A DNA stretch of 64,000 bases from Nostoc sp. MS1 (GCF_019976755.1 NZ_AP023441.1:3097501-3161500); one strand, 5' to 3'. Positions 1 to 10,061 are shown, counted from the first letter of the stretch. Numbers and translations: made by a program. Notes: a model not told the origin generated them from the letters alone.

Positions 1-1
1 G

Positions 2-1582
2 AAAAATCCGCCTCCCATCCCGCCTGAATATCCTGAACCGCCTGACTGGACAATTCCTTTCCCTATCTACTTCCAGCAGCAAGCAGAAGATTATTTCTTG
101 CGAGAACAAATTGTCGATCGCATCATTACAGAACGTTTGGGTAAGTTACTCAAAAAGTTACCCCAAGATACCGTGAAAAACATGGTATTAGATGATGAAG
201 GCAATTTGCGGGGTGAAAGCAAGTTTACTTATTTGTTGGCGGATAACCCAAAAGTCACGGTGCAAGTTTATGTAGCAGATGGGGAAAGTTTTAACGGTAT
301 TAAGAAAGATAAAATTAAGTGGTCAGTTACTCAAGAAGATTTAAAAAGTCACCAAGTATTAATCTTTTTGTGTTTGTTTTATCCATCCACAGGTAAACTT
401 GGTTATGAAAAACAAGCTGTGATTGCTGGCTTCTTACCCACTAATGAAATAGCTTTAACTGAACCAAAACTATATTTTACTCCCAGCCATTTATTATATG
501 CAGGCGGATTAAGTTGGTATTTGGAATCACTAACTGCTAAAAGACAAGCAAAACTTGATTGTCTGCCAGTAGTTATTGAAAGGACAATCCCGGAAACTAT
601 TCAAACTGTACCTTCAGAACATCCCCGTAAAGAAATTATCGGTGATTGGGAATGTTGGCAAACATTAAGAGGACACACTAGAGGAATTAATTGTTTAGCT
701 TTTAGTTCTAGGTGTGAAAATGGTTTGCCAATATTAGCTAGTGGCAGTCGGGGAGAGACAAAGTTATGGGATTTAAGTCAAGGTGAATTAATTGATACTT
801 TGTCAGAATATCCTTGGAATGTCTCTGGGATGGTAGATGAAATAAATTCACTAGCTTTTAGTGCTGATGGGCAAATGCTCTTAAGTGGCGGTGCAGACTC
901 AACTATTAAAATTTGGCATACAGGCGCACTAGATTTAATTGATATTCTGCATAAGCATAATGGTGTTGTACGGTGTGTAGCTTTCACTCCCGACGGACAA
1001 ATGCTAGCAACTGGTGGCGATGATAGAAGAATTTTATTTTGGGATTTAATGCACCGTCAGGTTAAAGCTATTTTGTCTCTAGATGATACAGCTGCCCATT
1101 CGCTCTTTTTGAGCAGAGATGGACAAACTTTAGTTACAGGTAGTTATCGCAAAATTAAAGTTTGGCAGACTACTGATTTCTGGGTAGGGAAAAATCTCAA
1201 AGATGCACAACCATCACATATTCTTACAGGTCATGCTCATATTGTGCGTTCTCTAGTGATGAGTAAAGATGGACAACTACTGATTAGTGGTAGTTGGGAT
1301 CAGACGATTAAAATTTGGCACTTGGCGACGGGAAAATTAATTCGCACCCTTAAGGGGCATACAGATAAAGTATATGCGATCGCCCTCAGTCCTGATGAAC
1401 AAATTATCGCCAGTGGTAGCGCTGATCAAACTATCAAATTGTGGCATCTGGAAACAGGGGAATTATTAGCTACCTTTACAGGACATACTGATATTGTCAC
1501 AGCACTCACTTTTACCACTTCTGGGGAAATGCTAGTCAGTGGCAGTTTGGATAAGACAATTAAAATTTGGCAGAGGAGTTAA
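2..1582 (+). CDS. WD40 repeat protein, 5' end outside the window
   Basis: The frame is open from base 2, so the gene starts upstream. The first visible residues are proline-rich (KNPPPIPPEYPEPPDW). About 200 residues with no motif I recognise are followed by seven WD40 repeats, each ending in a version of IKIWH, IKLWH or LFWDL; the last ends at the stop codon (IKIWQRS). Seven blades make a complete beta-propeller, so the domain is probably whole. WD40 propellers are protein-interaction scaffolds, and in cyanobacteria they are often fused to kinases or proteases, which could lie in the missing N-terminus. A HIP1 site lies within the repeats near 1378. The partner is unknown. The TTG at 98 is not needed as a start. 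Confidence 0.85.
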   Translation, partial: KNPPPIPPEYPEPPDWTIPFPIYFQQQAEDYFLREQIVDRIITERLGKLLKKLPQDTVKNMVLDDEGNLRGESKFTYLLADNPKVTVQVYVADGESFNGIKKDKIKWSVTQEDLKSHQVLIFLCLFYPSTGKLGYEKQAVIAGFLPTNEIALTEPKLYFTPSHLLYAGGLSWYLESLTAKRQAKLDCLPVVIERTIPETIQTVPSEHPRKEIIGDWECWQTLRGHTRGINCLAFSSRCENGLPILASGSRGETKLWDLSQGELIDTLSEYPWNVSGMVDEINSLAFSADGQMLLSGGADSTIKIWHTGALDLIDILHKHNGVVRCVAFTPDGQMLATGGDDRRILFWDLMHRQVKAILSLDDTAAHSLFLSRDGQTLVTGSYRKIKVWQTTDFWVGKNLKDAQPSHILTGHAHIVRSLVMSKDGQLLISGSWDQTIKIWHLATGKLIRTLKGHTDKVYAIALSPDEQIIASGSADQTIKLWHLETGELLATFTGHTDIVTALTFTTSGEMLVSGSLDKTIKIWQRS

Positions 1583-1645
1583 TAGTTAGTCATTAGTCAT
1601 TAGTCCATAGTCCATAGTCCATAGTCAACAGTTAATAGTAACTAA
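1583..1645. repeat. Heptanucleotide STRR-type repeat tract
   Basis: Runs of TAGTCAT and TAGTCCA units (roughly 7-base period) begin directly at the stop codon of the WD40 gene. They belong to the short tandemly repeated repetitive sequences typical of Nostoc and Anabaena intergenic DNA. No coding potential is seen. Confidence 0.8.
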
Positions 1646-1762
1646 TTATTCTCTCCTCTCCTCCCTCTCCCCCAACCCCTAATACAAACACTATGTTTAC
1701 GCTTAAGCAAAAGTTGATATAGTTAAGACCAGCACAATTTATGCTCTAATACTTAAGGCGCA

Positions 1763-4678
1763 ATGGGCTATGCTCCTGTGTTAGCTTTTGTTTTGAAGTG
1801 GAATTGTGCAACGAAAAATGAACAGCATTGTGATATTGAAGCTGAAGGAGTGGGCAAAATAATGCCAAATAATGACACCAAGCCTTCTTTGCAGCTGCAA
1901 GTTAAAACAATGATTCATTCCGGGGTTCAAACCGCTCGCAAGTTGCCTTTGCGCCTGATTTTAATAATTCCGTTTGTGCTGCAAACTTTCACCGCAGTCA
2001 GTCTGGTGGGCTATCTGTCTTTTAGAAATGGACAGAAGGCAGTTAATGAACTGGCTGATCAGTTGTTGATGAAGGTGAATGGGCTAGTTGATCAACATCT
2101 GGACACTTATTTAGCAACTCCTCATCAGATTAATCAAATTAATGTGGATGCTGCAAGGCTAGGAATGCTGAACTTGGAGGATTTTCAGCTAACAGGACGC
2201 TATTTCTGGCAGCAAATGCAGGTATTCAATGTTGGTTATATTAGTTTTGCTAATCCCCAAGGGGAGTTTATTGGTGTTGAACGGTTAAACAACGGTAATT
2301 TATTAATTAATGAAGTTTCCCAAAAACAAGGAATTGGCAAACTTTACGTCTACGATACCAATAATCAAGGCGATCGCCTCAAACTAACAGCCGTTAAAAA
2401 TTACGATCCTAGAGTCGAAGCTTGGTATTCTGACGCTGTTAATGTAACTAAACCTATTTGGAGCCAAATTTACCAATGGGAAGATAAACCAAACATTTTA
2501 TCTATCTCGGCTAGTTATCCCATCCATGATAAAAAGAATAAGTTTGCTGGGGTACTAAGTGTTGATTTAATCTTATCACAAATCAGCAGATTTCTTGCCA
2601 ATTTAAAGGTAGGTAAAACAGGTCAAATATTTATTATAGAACGCTCTGGTTTAATAGTTGCAGCTTCTAATCAAGAATCACCATACGATGTGATTAATGG
2701 CAAGGCACAAAGAGTATCAGCGTTTGAGAGTAAAGATTATTTAATTCAAAAAACTAGCAATTATCTTCAGCAAAAGTTTGGTCAACTGAAAAATATTCGA
2801 GCCTATCAACAATCTTTGATAGAACTGCAAGGTGAAAAGTATTTTGTACAAGTCAAACCTTGGAATGATAAGTTAGGTTTGGATTGGTTAGTAGTTGTGA
2901 TTGTGCCTGAAAAGGATTTTATGGCACAAATTCATACCAATAATCGGACAACTATTTTACTTTGCTTGGGGGCGCTGATCATAGCTACTGCAATGGGCGT
3001 TTATACTTCCCGTTGGATTGTCCTTCCTATTTTACAATTAACTCAAGCTAGTAGTGCGATCGCCTCTGGCAACCTTGCCCAAGAAGTGGCAATTCCTGAA
3101 TTAAAAGAATTAAGTATTTTATCCACATCTTTTAATAAAATGGCGGGACAGTTACGCGATTCTTTTGCAGCTTTAGAACAGACTAATCAGGAATTAGAAA
3201 AACGAGTTGAGCAAAGAACAGCAGAAATCACAGCCGCTAAAGAAGCTGCTGATGCAGCTAACCGTGCCAAAAGTGAATTTTTAGCTAATATGAGTCATGA
3301 ATTACGCACTCCCCTCAATGGTATTCTTGGCTATGCTCAGATTCTCCAATTTGACTCCAACGCCACGGATGAGCAGATGGAAGGTTGTCAGATTATTTAT
3401 GATTGTGGTTCTCATTTACTGACGTTAATTAATGATATTTTAGATATTGCCAAAATTGAAGCTAAAAAATTAGAACTTTATCCTACTGAATCTAATTTAG
3501 AACAATTAATCTCCGGCGTTTGTGATATTTGTCGCATTAAAGCTGAACAGAAACAAATTAAATTTATCTATGAGGCACATCATCAGCTACCAACGGCTGT
3601 TTATGCTGATGAAAAACGGTTACGCCAAGTTTTAATCAATATAGTGGGTAATGCTGTTAAGTTTACCAAACAAGGAACAGTTACTTTTACTGTAGAAATC
3701 ATTGGTAGTGCAGACACAATAACAATTCCTGACAAGTATCCACAGTTACCAGTCAGCACAATTAGATTCAAAATTGAGGATACAGGTATTGGGATGACAA
3801 CCGAACAACTCAAAAAAATATTTTTACCCTTTGAACAAGTAGGAGATAATTCCCACAACTCAGAAGGTACAGGTTTAGGTTTGGCAATTAGTAGTCAAAT
3901 TATAGAATTGATGGGTAGTGAAATTCAAGTTGAGAGTAATTATGGACAAGGCACTAAATTCTGGTTCGACTTGAATTTGCCAATAGTAGATGCTACAAAA
4001 TTGCCTAAATCATCTAAAATTATCAAAAATCTAATTGGTTATGAAGGTCAGATAAAAACTATTTTAATTGTTGATGATGTTTGGGAGAATCGGTCGGTTT
4101 TTGCTAATCTATTATTTCCAATGGGATTCAAATTAATCGAAGCTCGTAACGGAAAAGAGGGTTTAGAACAAGCAAAAGCTTCTCAACCAGATTTAATTAT
4201 TACTGATTTAGCAATGCCTGAAATTGATGGTTTCCAGATGACACAAATTCTCCGTTCTCAATTAGAATTTCAAAATACAGTGATCATCGCTTCTTCTGCT
4301 AGTGTATCTAACTTCACTCGTCAACAAAGCCAAGAAGCTGGCTGTAACGATTTCCTACCAAAACCTATAAATACTGAGGAATTGTTTAATATATTACAAC
4401 GTTATCTATTTTTAAACTGGATTTATGCTTCAGATCATAACTCCTCAGCAAAAACATATCGATATCCCGAAGAAATTATATTTCCCCCTGCTACAGAATT
4501 AGTTAATCTATATCAAGCTGCTAAGACAGGTTATGTGATGGGTATTCAAGAAGAGATAAACAGAATTAGACAATTAGATGAGAAATATACGGGGTTTTCT
4601 AATAAAGTCTCGGAATTAATTGCCGAGTTTGAAGATGAGGAAATAGTGGCGATGATTCAACCTTATTTATCTACCTAA
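1763..4678 (+). CDS. Membrane hybrid sensor histidine kinase (Cache-HAMP-HisKA-HATPase-REC)
   Basis: This is a two-component hybrid kinase. A first membrane helix lies near residues 60-83, followed by a large extracytoplasmic region (about 90-390) that reads like a double-Cache sensor, a second helix near 395-418 and a HAMP segment. The HisKA box is FLANMSHELRTPLNGILGYA with the phospho-histidine near residue 512. The ATPase motifs are NAVKFT, DTGIGM and EGTGLGLA. The receiver starts at ILIVDD with the acceptor Asp near residue 815 (TDLAMPEIDG), and about 90 residues without a clear domain follow. The ATG at 1862, preceded by GGAG, would also keep every domain and is an equally good start. 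Ligand and downstream partner are not evident. Confidence 0.9.
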   Translation: MGYAPVLAFVLKWNCATKNEQHCDIEAEGVGKIMPNNDTKPSLQLQVKTMIHSGVQTARKLPLRLILIIPFVLQTFTAVSLVGYLSFRNGQKAVNELADQLLMKVNGLVDQHLDTYLATPHQINQINVDAARLGMLNLEDFQLTGRYFWQQMQVFNVGYISFANPQGEFIGVERLNNGNLLINEVSQKQGIGKLYVYDTNNQGDRLKLTAVKNYDPRVEAWYSDAVNVTKPIWSQIYQWEDKPNILSISASYPIHDKKNKFAGVLSVDLILSQISRFLANLKVGKTGQIFIIERSGLIVAASNQESPYDVINGKAQRVSAFESKDYLIQKTSNYLQQKFGQLKNIRAYQQSLIELQGEKYFVQVKPWNDKLGLDWLVVVIVPEKDFMAQIHTNNRTTILLCLGALIIATAMGVYTSRWIVLPILQLTQASSAIASGNLAQEVAIPELKELSILSTSFNKMAGQLRDSFAALEQTNQELEKRVEQRTAEITAAKEAADAANRAKSEFLANMSHELRTPLNGILGYAQILQFDSNATDEQMEGCQIIYDCGSHLLTLINDILDIAKIEAKKLELYPTESNLEQLISGVCDICRIKAEQKQIKFIYEAHHQLPTAVYADEKRLRQVLINIVGNAVKFTKQGTVTFTVEIIGSADTITIPDKYPQLPVSTIRFKIEDTGIGMTTEQLKKIFLPFEQVGDNSHNSEGTGLGLAISSQIIELMGSEIQVESNYGQGTKFWFDLNLPIVDATKLPKSSKIIKNLIGYEGQIKTILIVDDVWENRSVFANLLFPMGFKLIEARNGKEGLEQAKASQPDLIITDLAMPEIDGFQMTQILRSQLEFQNTVIIASSASVSNFTRQQSQEAGCNDFLPKPINTEELFNILQRYLFLNWIYASDHNSSAKTYRYPEEIIFPPATELVNLYQAAKTGYVMGIQEEINRIRQLDEKYTGFSNKVSELIAEFEDEEIVAMIQPYLST

Positions 4679-4763
4679 TTTTAAGTATTTTAGATAGGTG
4701 ATTCTTCGCAAATTGCTTGAATCAACATAGATATAAAACTAAGATGTTTTCCAGGATTATCAG

Positions 4764-5993
4764 ATGAGCAGTCCCATCAACAACTCAATCTTAATAGTAG
4801 ATGATATTCCAACTAACATCAAAGTTTTATTTGACATTCTTAATCAGGCAGGTTTTAAAATTTCTGTAGCCAAAAATGGACAAAGTGCCTTAGCTAAAGC
4901 CAAAGAAGCATTACCCAATTTAATTTTATTGGATGTAATGATGCCTGGAATTGATGGATTTGAAACTTGTCGTCAACTAAAAGCTGACACTAGAACTAAA
5001 GATATTCCTGTAATTTTTATGACTGCTCTGTCTGATACACTTGATAAAGTCAAAGGGTTACAACTGGGAGCAGTAGATTACATTACCAAACCGATTCAAC
5101 ATGAAGAAGTATTAGCGAGAATCAACGTTCACTTAGAATTACGCAGGACTCAGCTAAGGTTAGCGCAAGAAGAAAAGATGTCTGCTTTAGGACAATTAGT
5201 TGCAGGTATTGCTCATGAAATCAATAATCCAGTCAATTTTGTTTATGGCAACTTGATTCATGCTCAAAATTATATTACAGATTTATTAGAATTAATTAAA
5301 TTATACGAAGACCATACAATTAATCCCATATCAGAAATTCAAGAATTTTCTCAAAAGATTGAATTAGATTTTATTAAACAAGACTTGCCACATTTATTAT
5401 CTTCGTTAGCAATGGGAACTGAGCGTGTGGAAAAAATTGTGCGATCGCTGCGCTTATTCTCTAGATTAGAAGATGTAGAATTTCAGCAATTTAACATACA
5501 TGAAGGTCTTGATAGCACACTCATCATTTTAAGCCACCGCCTTAAAGCTTCACCAACAAGACCAATAATCAACGTTATTAAAGAGTATGGTGATATACCT
5601 TTGGTAGAGTGTTACGCCGGAAAACTGAATCAAGTATTCATGAATCTGCTTTCTAATGCCATTGATGCCTTAGAAGAGGCAGTAATTAATGCTCAAATAA
5701 CTCATGAACTAACAATTTGGGTTCGCACAGCCGTTACGGATGATACAAAATCGATATTAGTGGAAATTGCTGATAACGGAGTTGGTATTCCCTCAGAAGC
5801 GCAACAAAATATATTTGAGCAATTTTTTACTACCAAGCCTTTAGGTAAAGGTACTGGTTTAGGTTTAGCGATCGCCTATGAGATCATAGTAGAAAAACAC
5901 AGTGGTACTCTACAAGTAAAATCCACCCCTGGCAAAGGCGCACAATTTTTAATCACTATCCCCATTCAGCAAATAAGTGATGAGTGCTGTTAG
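4764..5993 (+). CDS. Response regulator-histidine kinase (REC-HisKA-HATPase)
   Basis: An N-terminal receiver domain (residues 1-125, acceptor Asp57 in LILLDVMMPGIDG, switch Lys in YITKP) is joined directly to a histidine kinase with the HEINNP-type phosphorylation box (AGIAHEINNPVNF, His151) and ATPase motifs DNGVGIP and GKGTGLGLAIAYEI. There is no membrane helix or sensor domain, so the protein is probably cytosolic and takes its phosphoryl input through the receiver, perhaps from the Cache kinase 85 bases upstream. It is a close paralogue of the product at 6301-7611. The last residues (DECC) and the stop codon lie inside an interspersed repeat that also occurs at 59087, so the C-terminus has been set by a repeat insertion. 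Confidence 0.9.
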   Translation: MSSPINNSILIVDDIPTNIKVLFDILNQAGFKISVAKNGQSALAKAKEALPNLILLDVMMPGIDGFETCRQLKADTRTKDIPVIFMTALSDTLDKVKGLQLGAVDYITKPIQHEEVLARINVHLELRRTQLRLAQEEKMSALGQLVAGIAHEINNPVNFVYGNLIHAQNYITDLLELIKLYEDHTINPISEIQEFSQKIELDFIKQDLPHLLSSLAMGTERVEKIVRSLRLFSRLEDVEFQQFNIHEGLDSTLIILSHRLKASPTRPIINVIKEYGDIPLVECYAGKLNQVFMNLLSNAIDALEEAVINAQITHELTIWVRTAVTDDTKSILVEIADNGVGIPSEAQQNIFEQFFTTKPLGKGTGLGLAIAYEIIVEKHSGTLQVKSTPGKGAQFLITIPIQQISDECC

Positions 5994-6122
5994 CGGTAGC
6001 GGCGCGTTTAGCGCGTGATGAGTTTTGAAGTTTCCTTATCCCCCTCATCTCCCTCATCCCCCGGTTGGTGAGCGTAGCCGTACCACTCCGTGGAAGCAAG
6101 CTACGCGGAGCGTGGCGTTTAG
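5983..6122. repeat. Interspersed palindromic repeats downstream of the kinase
   Basis: Bases 5983-6017 are identical over 35 bases to 59087-59121. A second palindromic element follows, with the arms GCGTAGC (6072-6078) and GCTACGC (6100-6106). Between them lies a pyrimidine-rich stretch of CCCTCATC type. The rest of the gap up to 6300 holds no convincing gene; the short open frames across it are made of repeat sequence. Confidence 0.75.
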
Positions 6123-6300
6123 CCATACCACATCTCCTCCATCCCCGTTAGTAATTCATATCTACGGGGAAAACTTATTAATGGGTAGTGAAGATGCAAA
6201 ACAAGTATCAAATACCAGAAATAAACACTGATAAGATTTTCTACTGTACTCAACACCCAGTAATAAAAACCTTTCCCTTCTGAAAACACAGTTAAATCAA

Positions 6301-7611
6301 ATGTCTCATACATCAGTTGAAAATAATTTTATTTTAGTTGTAGACGATACCCTAACCAATCTCGAAATCATATCTGAAGCACTAACTAGTGCAGGTTTTG
6401 AAGTAGCTACAGCAAGCAATGGAAAAAAAGCGTTTGAACAAATACAAATTAGATTACCAGATTTAATTTTATTAGACGTGATGATGCCAATAATGGATGG
6501 ACTTGCAACTTGTAAGCAATTGAAGAATCATCCACAAACTAGAGATATTCCCGTCATCTTCATGACAGCTATTACTGATACAGATAGTAAAGTAGAGGCG
6601 TTAAGTTTAGGCGCTGTTGATTACATTACCAAACCTTTCCATAAAGCAGAAGTATTAGCACGTATTTCTACACATCTACAACTGAGAAACTTGACAAGAA
6701 ACTTAGAAAATCGAGTAATTGAACGTACCTTTGAACTGAATCAAGCATTACAAGATTTACAAGAATCTCAACTCCAGCTTGTACAACAAGAAAAAATGTC
6801 TGTGCTTGGTCAATTAATGTCTGGTTTAGCTCATGAAATTAATAACCCAGTTAGTTGTATCTATGGAAATCTAGGTCATACTCTCACCTACTTAGAAAAC
6901 ATGACTCATCTGATAGACCTCTATCAACGAAACTATCCTCATCCCGTACCAGAAATTCAAAATGAAATTGATGCAATTGATTTAGATTACATGCGTTCTG
7001 ATTTACCTAACTTAATTTTTTCTATGAAGGAAGGTATGCAGCGCATTCGAGATATTAGTAAGAGTTTACGAATTTTTTCTAGAGCAGATACAGAAAACAA
7101 GATTCAGTTTAATATACATGAAGGTATTGATAGCACCATTTTAATTCTTAAACATCGATTAAAAAGTATTGAAATTCGTCCTGATATTAAAATCAAGAAA
7201 GAGTATGGTGAGCTACCTTTAATTAACTGCTTTCCTGGGCAATTAAACCAAGTATTTATGAATATCCTAGCCAATGCTATCGATGCTTTGGATGAATCAT
7301 TTAACAGTAAATGTAAAGTAGTATTAAATAGTGAGATAGATATATATCCTGAAATCATTATTCAAACAATTTTGAGTGAAGATAAAAACTACGCTGTAAT
7401 TAAGATTAAAGATAATGGTATAGGAATTTCTAATGAAGATAAAGTAAAGGTTTTTGATAGTTTGTTTACTACTAAAGATGTAGGTAAAGGTACAGGTTTA
7501 GGATTATCAATCGCTAGGCAGATTATTGTTCAAAAACATGGTGGTCAGCTTGAAGTCAACTCAGAGATAGGAAAAGGAGCCGAGTTTATAATTTATATTC
7601 CTGTTGAATAG
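6301..7611 (+). CDS. Response regulator-histidine kinase (REC-coiled coil-HisKA-HATPase)
   Basis: It has the same architecture as the kinase at 4764-5993. The receiver covers residues 1-125 (acceptor Asp59 in LILLDVMMPIMDG). A helical linker (about 128-165) leads to the kinase box SGLAHEINNPVSC with His178, and the ATPase motifs are DNGIGIS and GKGTGLGLSIARQI. No membrane segment is visible. The similarity in the dimerisation and ATPase regions to both 4764-5993 and 9003-10037 indicates local duplication. I infer a multistep relay in which these cytosolic kinases share inputs; no DNA-binding output regulator is encoded nearby. The start is the first ATG after the repeat tract. Confidence 0.9.
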   Translation: MSHTSVENNFILVVDDTLTNLEIISEALTSAGFEVATASNGKKAFEQIQIRLPDLILLDVMMPIMDGLATCKQLKNHPQTRDIPVIFMTAITDTDSKVEALSLGAVDYITKPFHKAEVLARISTHLQLRNLTRNLENRVIERTFELNQALQDLQESQLQLVQQEKMSVLGQLMSGLAHEINNPVSCIYGNLGHTLTYLENMTHLIDLYQRNYPHPVPEIQNEIDAIDLDYMRSDLPNLIFSMKEGMQRIRDISKSLRIFSRADTENKIQFNIHEGIDSTILILKHRLKSIEIRPDIKIKKEYGELPLINCFPGQLNQVFMNILANAIDALDESFNSKCKVVLNSEIDIYPEIIIQTILSEDKNYAVIKIKDNGIGISNEDKVKVFDSLFTTKDVGKGTGLGLSIARQIIVQKHGGQLEVNSEIGKGAEFIIYIPVE

Positions 7612-7835
7612 TAATAGTGTTTGTTTTTTATATAAACTAATATTGAGCAACAATATTTCTAGCCAATTTGGAAAGATATATGTGTTAATCTAATAATTGG
7701 ATATTTCTATCTAAGAGCATTAACTTTGCGAATAGTTTAGTGCAAGTTCATATTAAATTTATCTGGTATGTAAATCTCTGCTGAAAACTAGGGAACTATA
7801 TTGTTGTAGATATTAAAATACCATAGATAAATTCG

Positions 7836-8987
7836 ATGCTAAAGATAGTAGTATGTCATAGTAATGATCCAGACTCTTTATCAGCAGTTCAAGAAGTAAT
7901 CCTCCAGTCAAAAAATTCTCTGCAAGGAAATTTACCCCAGGCGGGAATTTTATTTGCAGCCATTGACTTTGAACATACCTTAATCTTGCAAAACATTCAT
8001 CAAGCTTTTCCTGGGATTGAATTGATTGGTGGAACTACAGACGGAGAAATTTCATCATTGTTGGAGTTTCAGCAGGACTCAATTACTTTAATGTTGTTCT
8101 GTTCAGATGAAGTCGAAATTCGTGCAGGGGTAGGTTATCAGGTTTCACAAAACCCCATTTTAGCGACGAAGGAAGCTGTAGAACAAGCCAAAGCCAAAAG
8201 CACAACTACGCCTCAGTTATGTTTAACCCATCCAGAAAGCCTGACAACTAGTGGTGTGTCTATATTAGATGGGTTGAAAATGGCTTTAGGTGAAAAGTTT
8301 CCTATCTTTGGTGGTTTAGCCGCAGATCAGTCAGCATATCAAAACACCTACCAATTCTTTCAAGCAGAAGTTCTCACTGATGCTGTACCAGTTTTGTTAT
8401 TTAGTGGAAAAGTCTTATTTTCCCACGGAGTCGCTAGTGGTTGGCTACCTATTGGGAAAACTAGCAAAGTTACCAAAGTAGATAAAAATATCGTTTATGA
8501 AATAGACGGTAAACCTGCTTTAGAGTTCTATCGGTATTATCTTGGTGAACTTCCGCCATCTATAGAAAATCCTGTAGCCGTGTTTACTCATGACGAAACC
8601 AACTTTTATTTAAGAGCGCCGATCGCTTACGATGAACAAACAGGTAGTGTTACATTCTTTGCTGATATTCCTGCACAAGCAAGCATCCAAATGGCTGAAG
8701 CTGGTAAGCAAGATATTTTAGCCGCTTCTCAAACATCATTCATGACTGCTTTCAATAATTATCCAGGTAAAGAACCAGCCGGAGTTCTCTTCTTTTCTTG
8801 TGTAGCTAGGCGACAAATTTTAGGTACACAAACGCAACAAGAGTATCTAAATACTAAAAATCTTATTAATAAGACTTTACCAGCTTGTGGTTTTTATTCT
8901 AATGGTGAGATTGCGCCGCTAGAATCAACAGGTCAAACACAATTTCATAATGAAACTTTTGTCACTTTAATTTTAGGCACTCATTAA
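7836..8987 (+). CDS. FIST-domain sensory protein
   Basis: This is a 383-residue protein with a FIST_N region (about residues 30-215) and a FIST_C region (about 220-365). Recognisable features are the GGTTDGEISS segment near residue 66, the FPIFGGLAADQS segment and the C-terminal CGFYSNGEIAP motif. FIST domains are predicted sensors of small molecules, possibly amino acids, and are typically linked to signal-transduction proteins. Here the gene ends 15 bases before a soluble histidine kinase, so the pair is very probably co-transcribed, with the FIST protein acting as input to that kinase (inference). No signal peptide or membrane helix is seen. The 224 bases upstream contain no gene and presumably carry the promoter. 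Confidence 0.88.
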   Translation: MLKIVVCHSNDPDSLSAVQEVILQSKNSLQGNLPQAGILFAAIDFEHTLILQNIHQAFPGIELIGGTTDGEISSLLEFQQDSITLMLFCSDEVEIRAGVGYQVSQNPILATKEAVEQAKAKSTTTPQLCLTHPESLTTSGVSILDGLKMALGEKFPIFGGLAADQSAYQNTYQFFQAEVLTDAVPVLLFSGKVLFSHGVASGWLPIGKTSKVTKVDKNIVYEIDGKPALEFYRYYLGELPPSIENPVAVFTHDETNFYLRAPIAYDEQTGSVTFFADIPAQASIQMAEAGKQDILAASQTSFMTAFNNYPGKEPAGVLFFSCVARRQILGTQTQQEYLNTKNLINKTLPACGFYSNGEIAPLESTGQTQFHNETFVTLILGTH

Positions 8988-9002
8988 AAGCGTAGGAGTA
9001 TT

Positions 9003-10037
9003 ATGGATTGTGAGCAGAAAATTAAAGACCTGGAAAAAGCTAATAGAATACTTCAGAAAAAATTAGAACGTTCTGAAGTTGACAGAGTGAAGCTGGAGGC
9101 AACTAATTCTAAGAAAGAAGCTTTGTTGAAGACGGTAATTGATGAACTTCAAGAATCAAAAACTCAGTTAGAAAGAAGAAGTAATGAATTAGAAAAAACC
9201 CTCTTTCATCTGCAAACAATGCAAGATAAAATGGCTGCTTTAGGTAGTATGGTTGCCGATGTGGCACACGAGATTAATAATCCCGTGGGATTTATCATTG
9301 GTAATTTAAACCCAGCATTTGAGTATATTCATGATTTATTTCACTTAATTAACCTCTATCAACAGCACTACCCCAATCCATGCCCAGAAATTCAAACAGA
9401 AATGGCAGTAATAGATTTTGAGTATATACGTGAAGATTTACCTAAATTAATTGATTCAATGAAAGAAGGAACTACTCGTATTAGTAATCTCAGCAACAGT
9501 TTACGGACTTTTTCTAGATCAGATACAGAATATAAAATACTATTTGATATTCACGAAGGTCTTGATAGTACCCTTTGCATTCTTCAACATCGTCTAAAGG
9601 CTAATCAAGACCATCCCCAAATCCAAGTAATTAAAGAATATGGTGAAATTCCGGCAATTAATTGTTTTCCAGGACAATTAAATCAGGTATTTATGAATAT
9701 TTTGGCTAATGCTGTTGATGCTTTAGAAGAGTCTAACTTAGGATTGAGTTTTGTAGAGATTCAGCAAAGAAATAATCAAATTATTATTACGACAAATATA
9801 GAAAATAATTCTATTTTAATTAGAATCAGAGATAATGGCTGTGGTATTCCCGAAGATATAAAATCAAAAATATTTGCTCATTCATTTACTACTAAACCTG
9901 TGGGTAAAGGAACAGGCTTAGGACTAGCGATCGCGCAACAAATTATTACTCAAAAACATGGGGGAACATTACAAGTCAATTCAGTTGTGGGAGAAGGTTC
10001 TGAATTTGTCATTACTCTCCCCATTGAATCGGTGTGA
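9003..10037 (+). CDS. Soluble histidine kinase, partner of the FIST protein
   Basis: The N-terminal 75 residues are a charged coiled coil. The kinase box is VADVAHEINNPVGF with His89, and the ATPase motifs are DNGCGIP and GKGTGLGLAIAQQI. There is no receiver, sensor domain or membrane helix, so a partner must supply the signal; the FIST gene 15 bases upstream is the obvious candidate. An AGGAG ribosome-binding site 4 bases before the ATG supports the start. The catalytic half is closely related to the kinases at 4764 and 6301, as if one ancestral gene had been duplicated and fitted with different N-termini. Confidence 0.9.
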   Translation: MDCEQKIKDLEKANRILQKKLERSEVDRVKLEATNSKKEALLKTVIDELQESKTQLERRSNELEKTLFHLQTMQDKMAALGSMVADVAHEINNPVGFIIGNLNPAFEYIHDLFHLINLYQQHYPNPCPEIQTEMAVIDFEYIREDLPKLIDSMKEGTTRISNLSNSLRTFSRSDTEYKILFDIHEGLDSTLCILQHRLKANQDHPQIQVIKEYGEIPAINCFPGQLNQVFMNILANAVDALEESNLGLSFVEIQQRNNQIIITTNIENNSILIRIRDNGCGIPEDIKSKIFAHSFTTKPVGKGTGLGLAIAQQIITQKHGGTLQVNSVVGEGSEFVITLPIESV

Positions 10038-10061
10038 GGGGCTAGGGAGAAGGCAGGAATA

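Noticed and set aside
6025..6231. Open frame in the gap between two kinases
   Set aside because: Made of CCCTCATC and palindromic repeat sequence.
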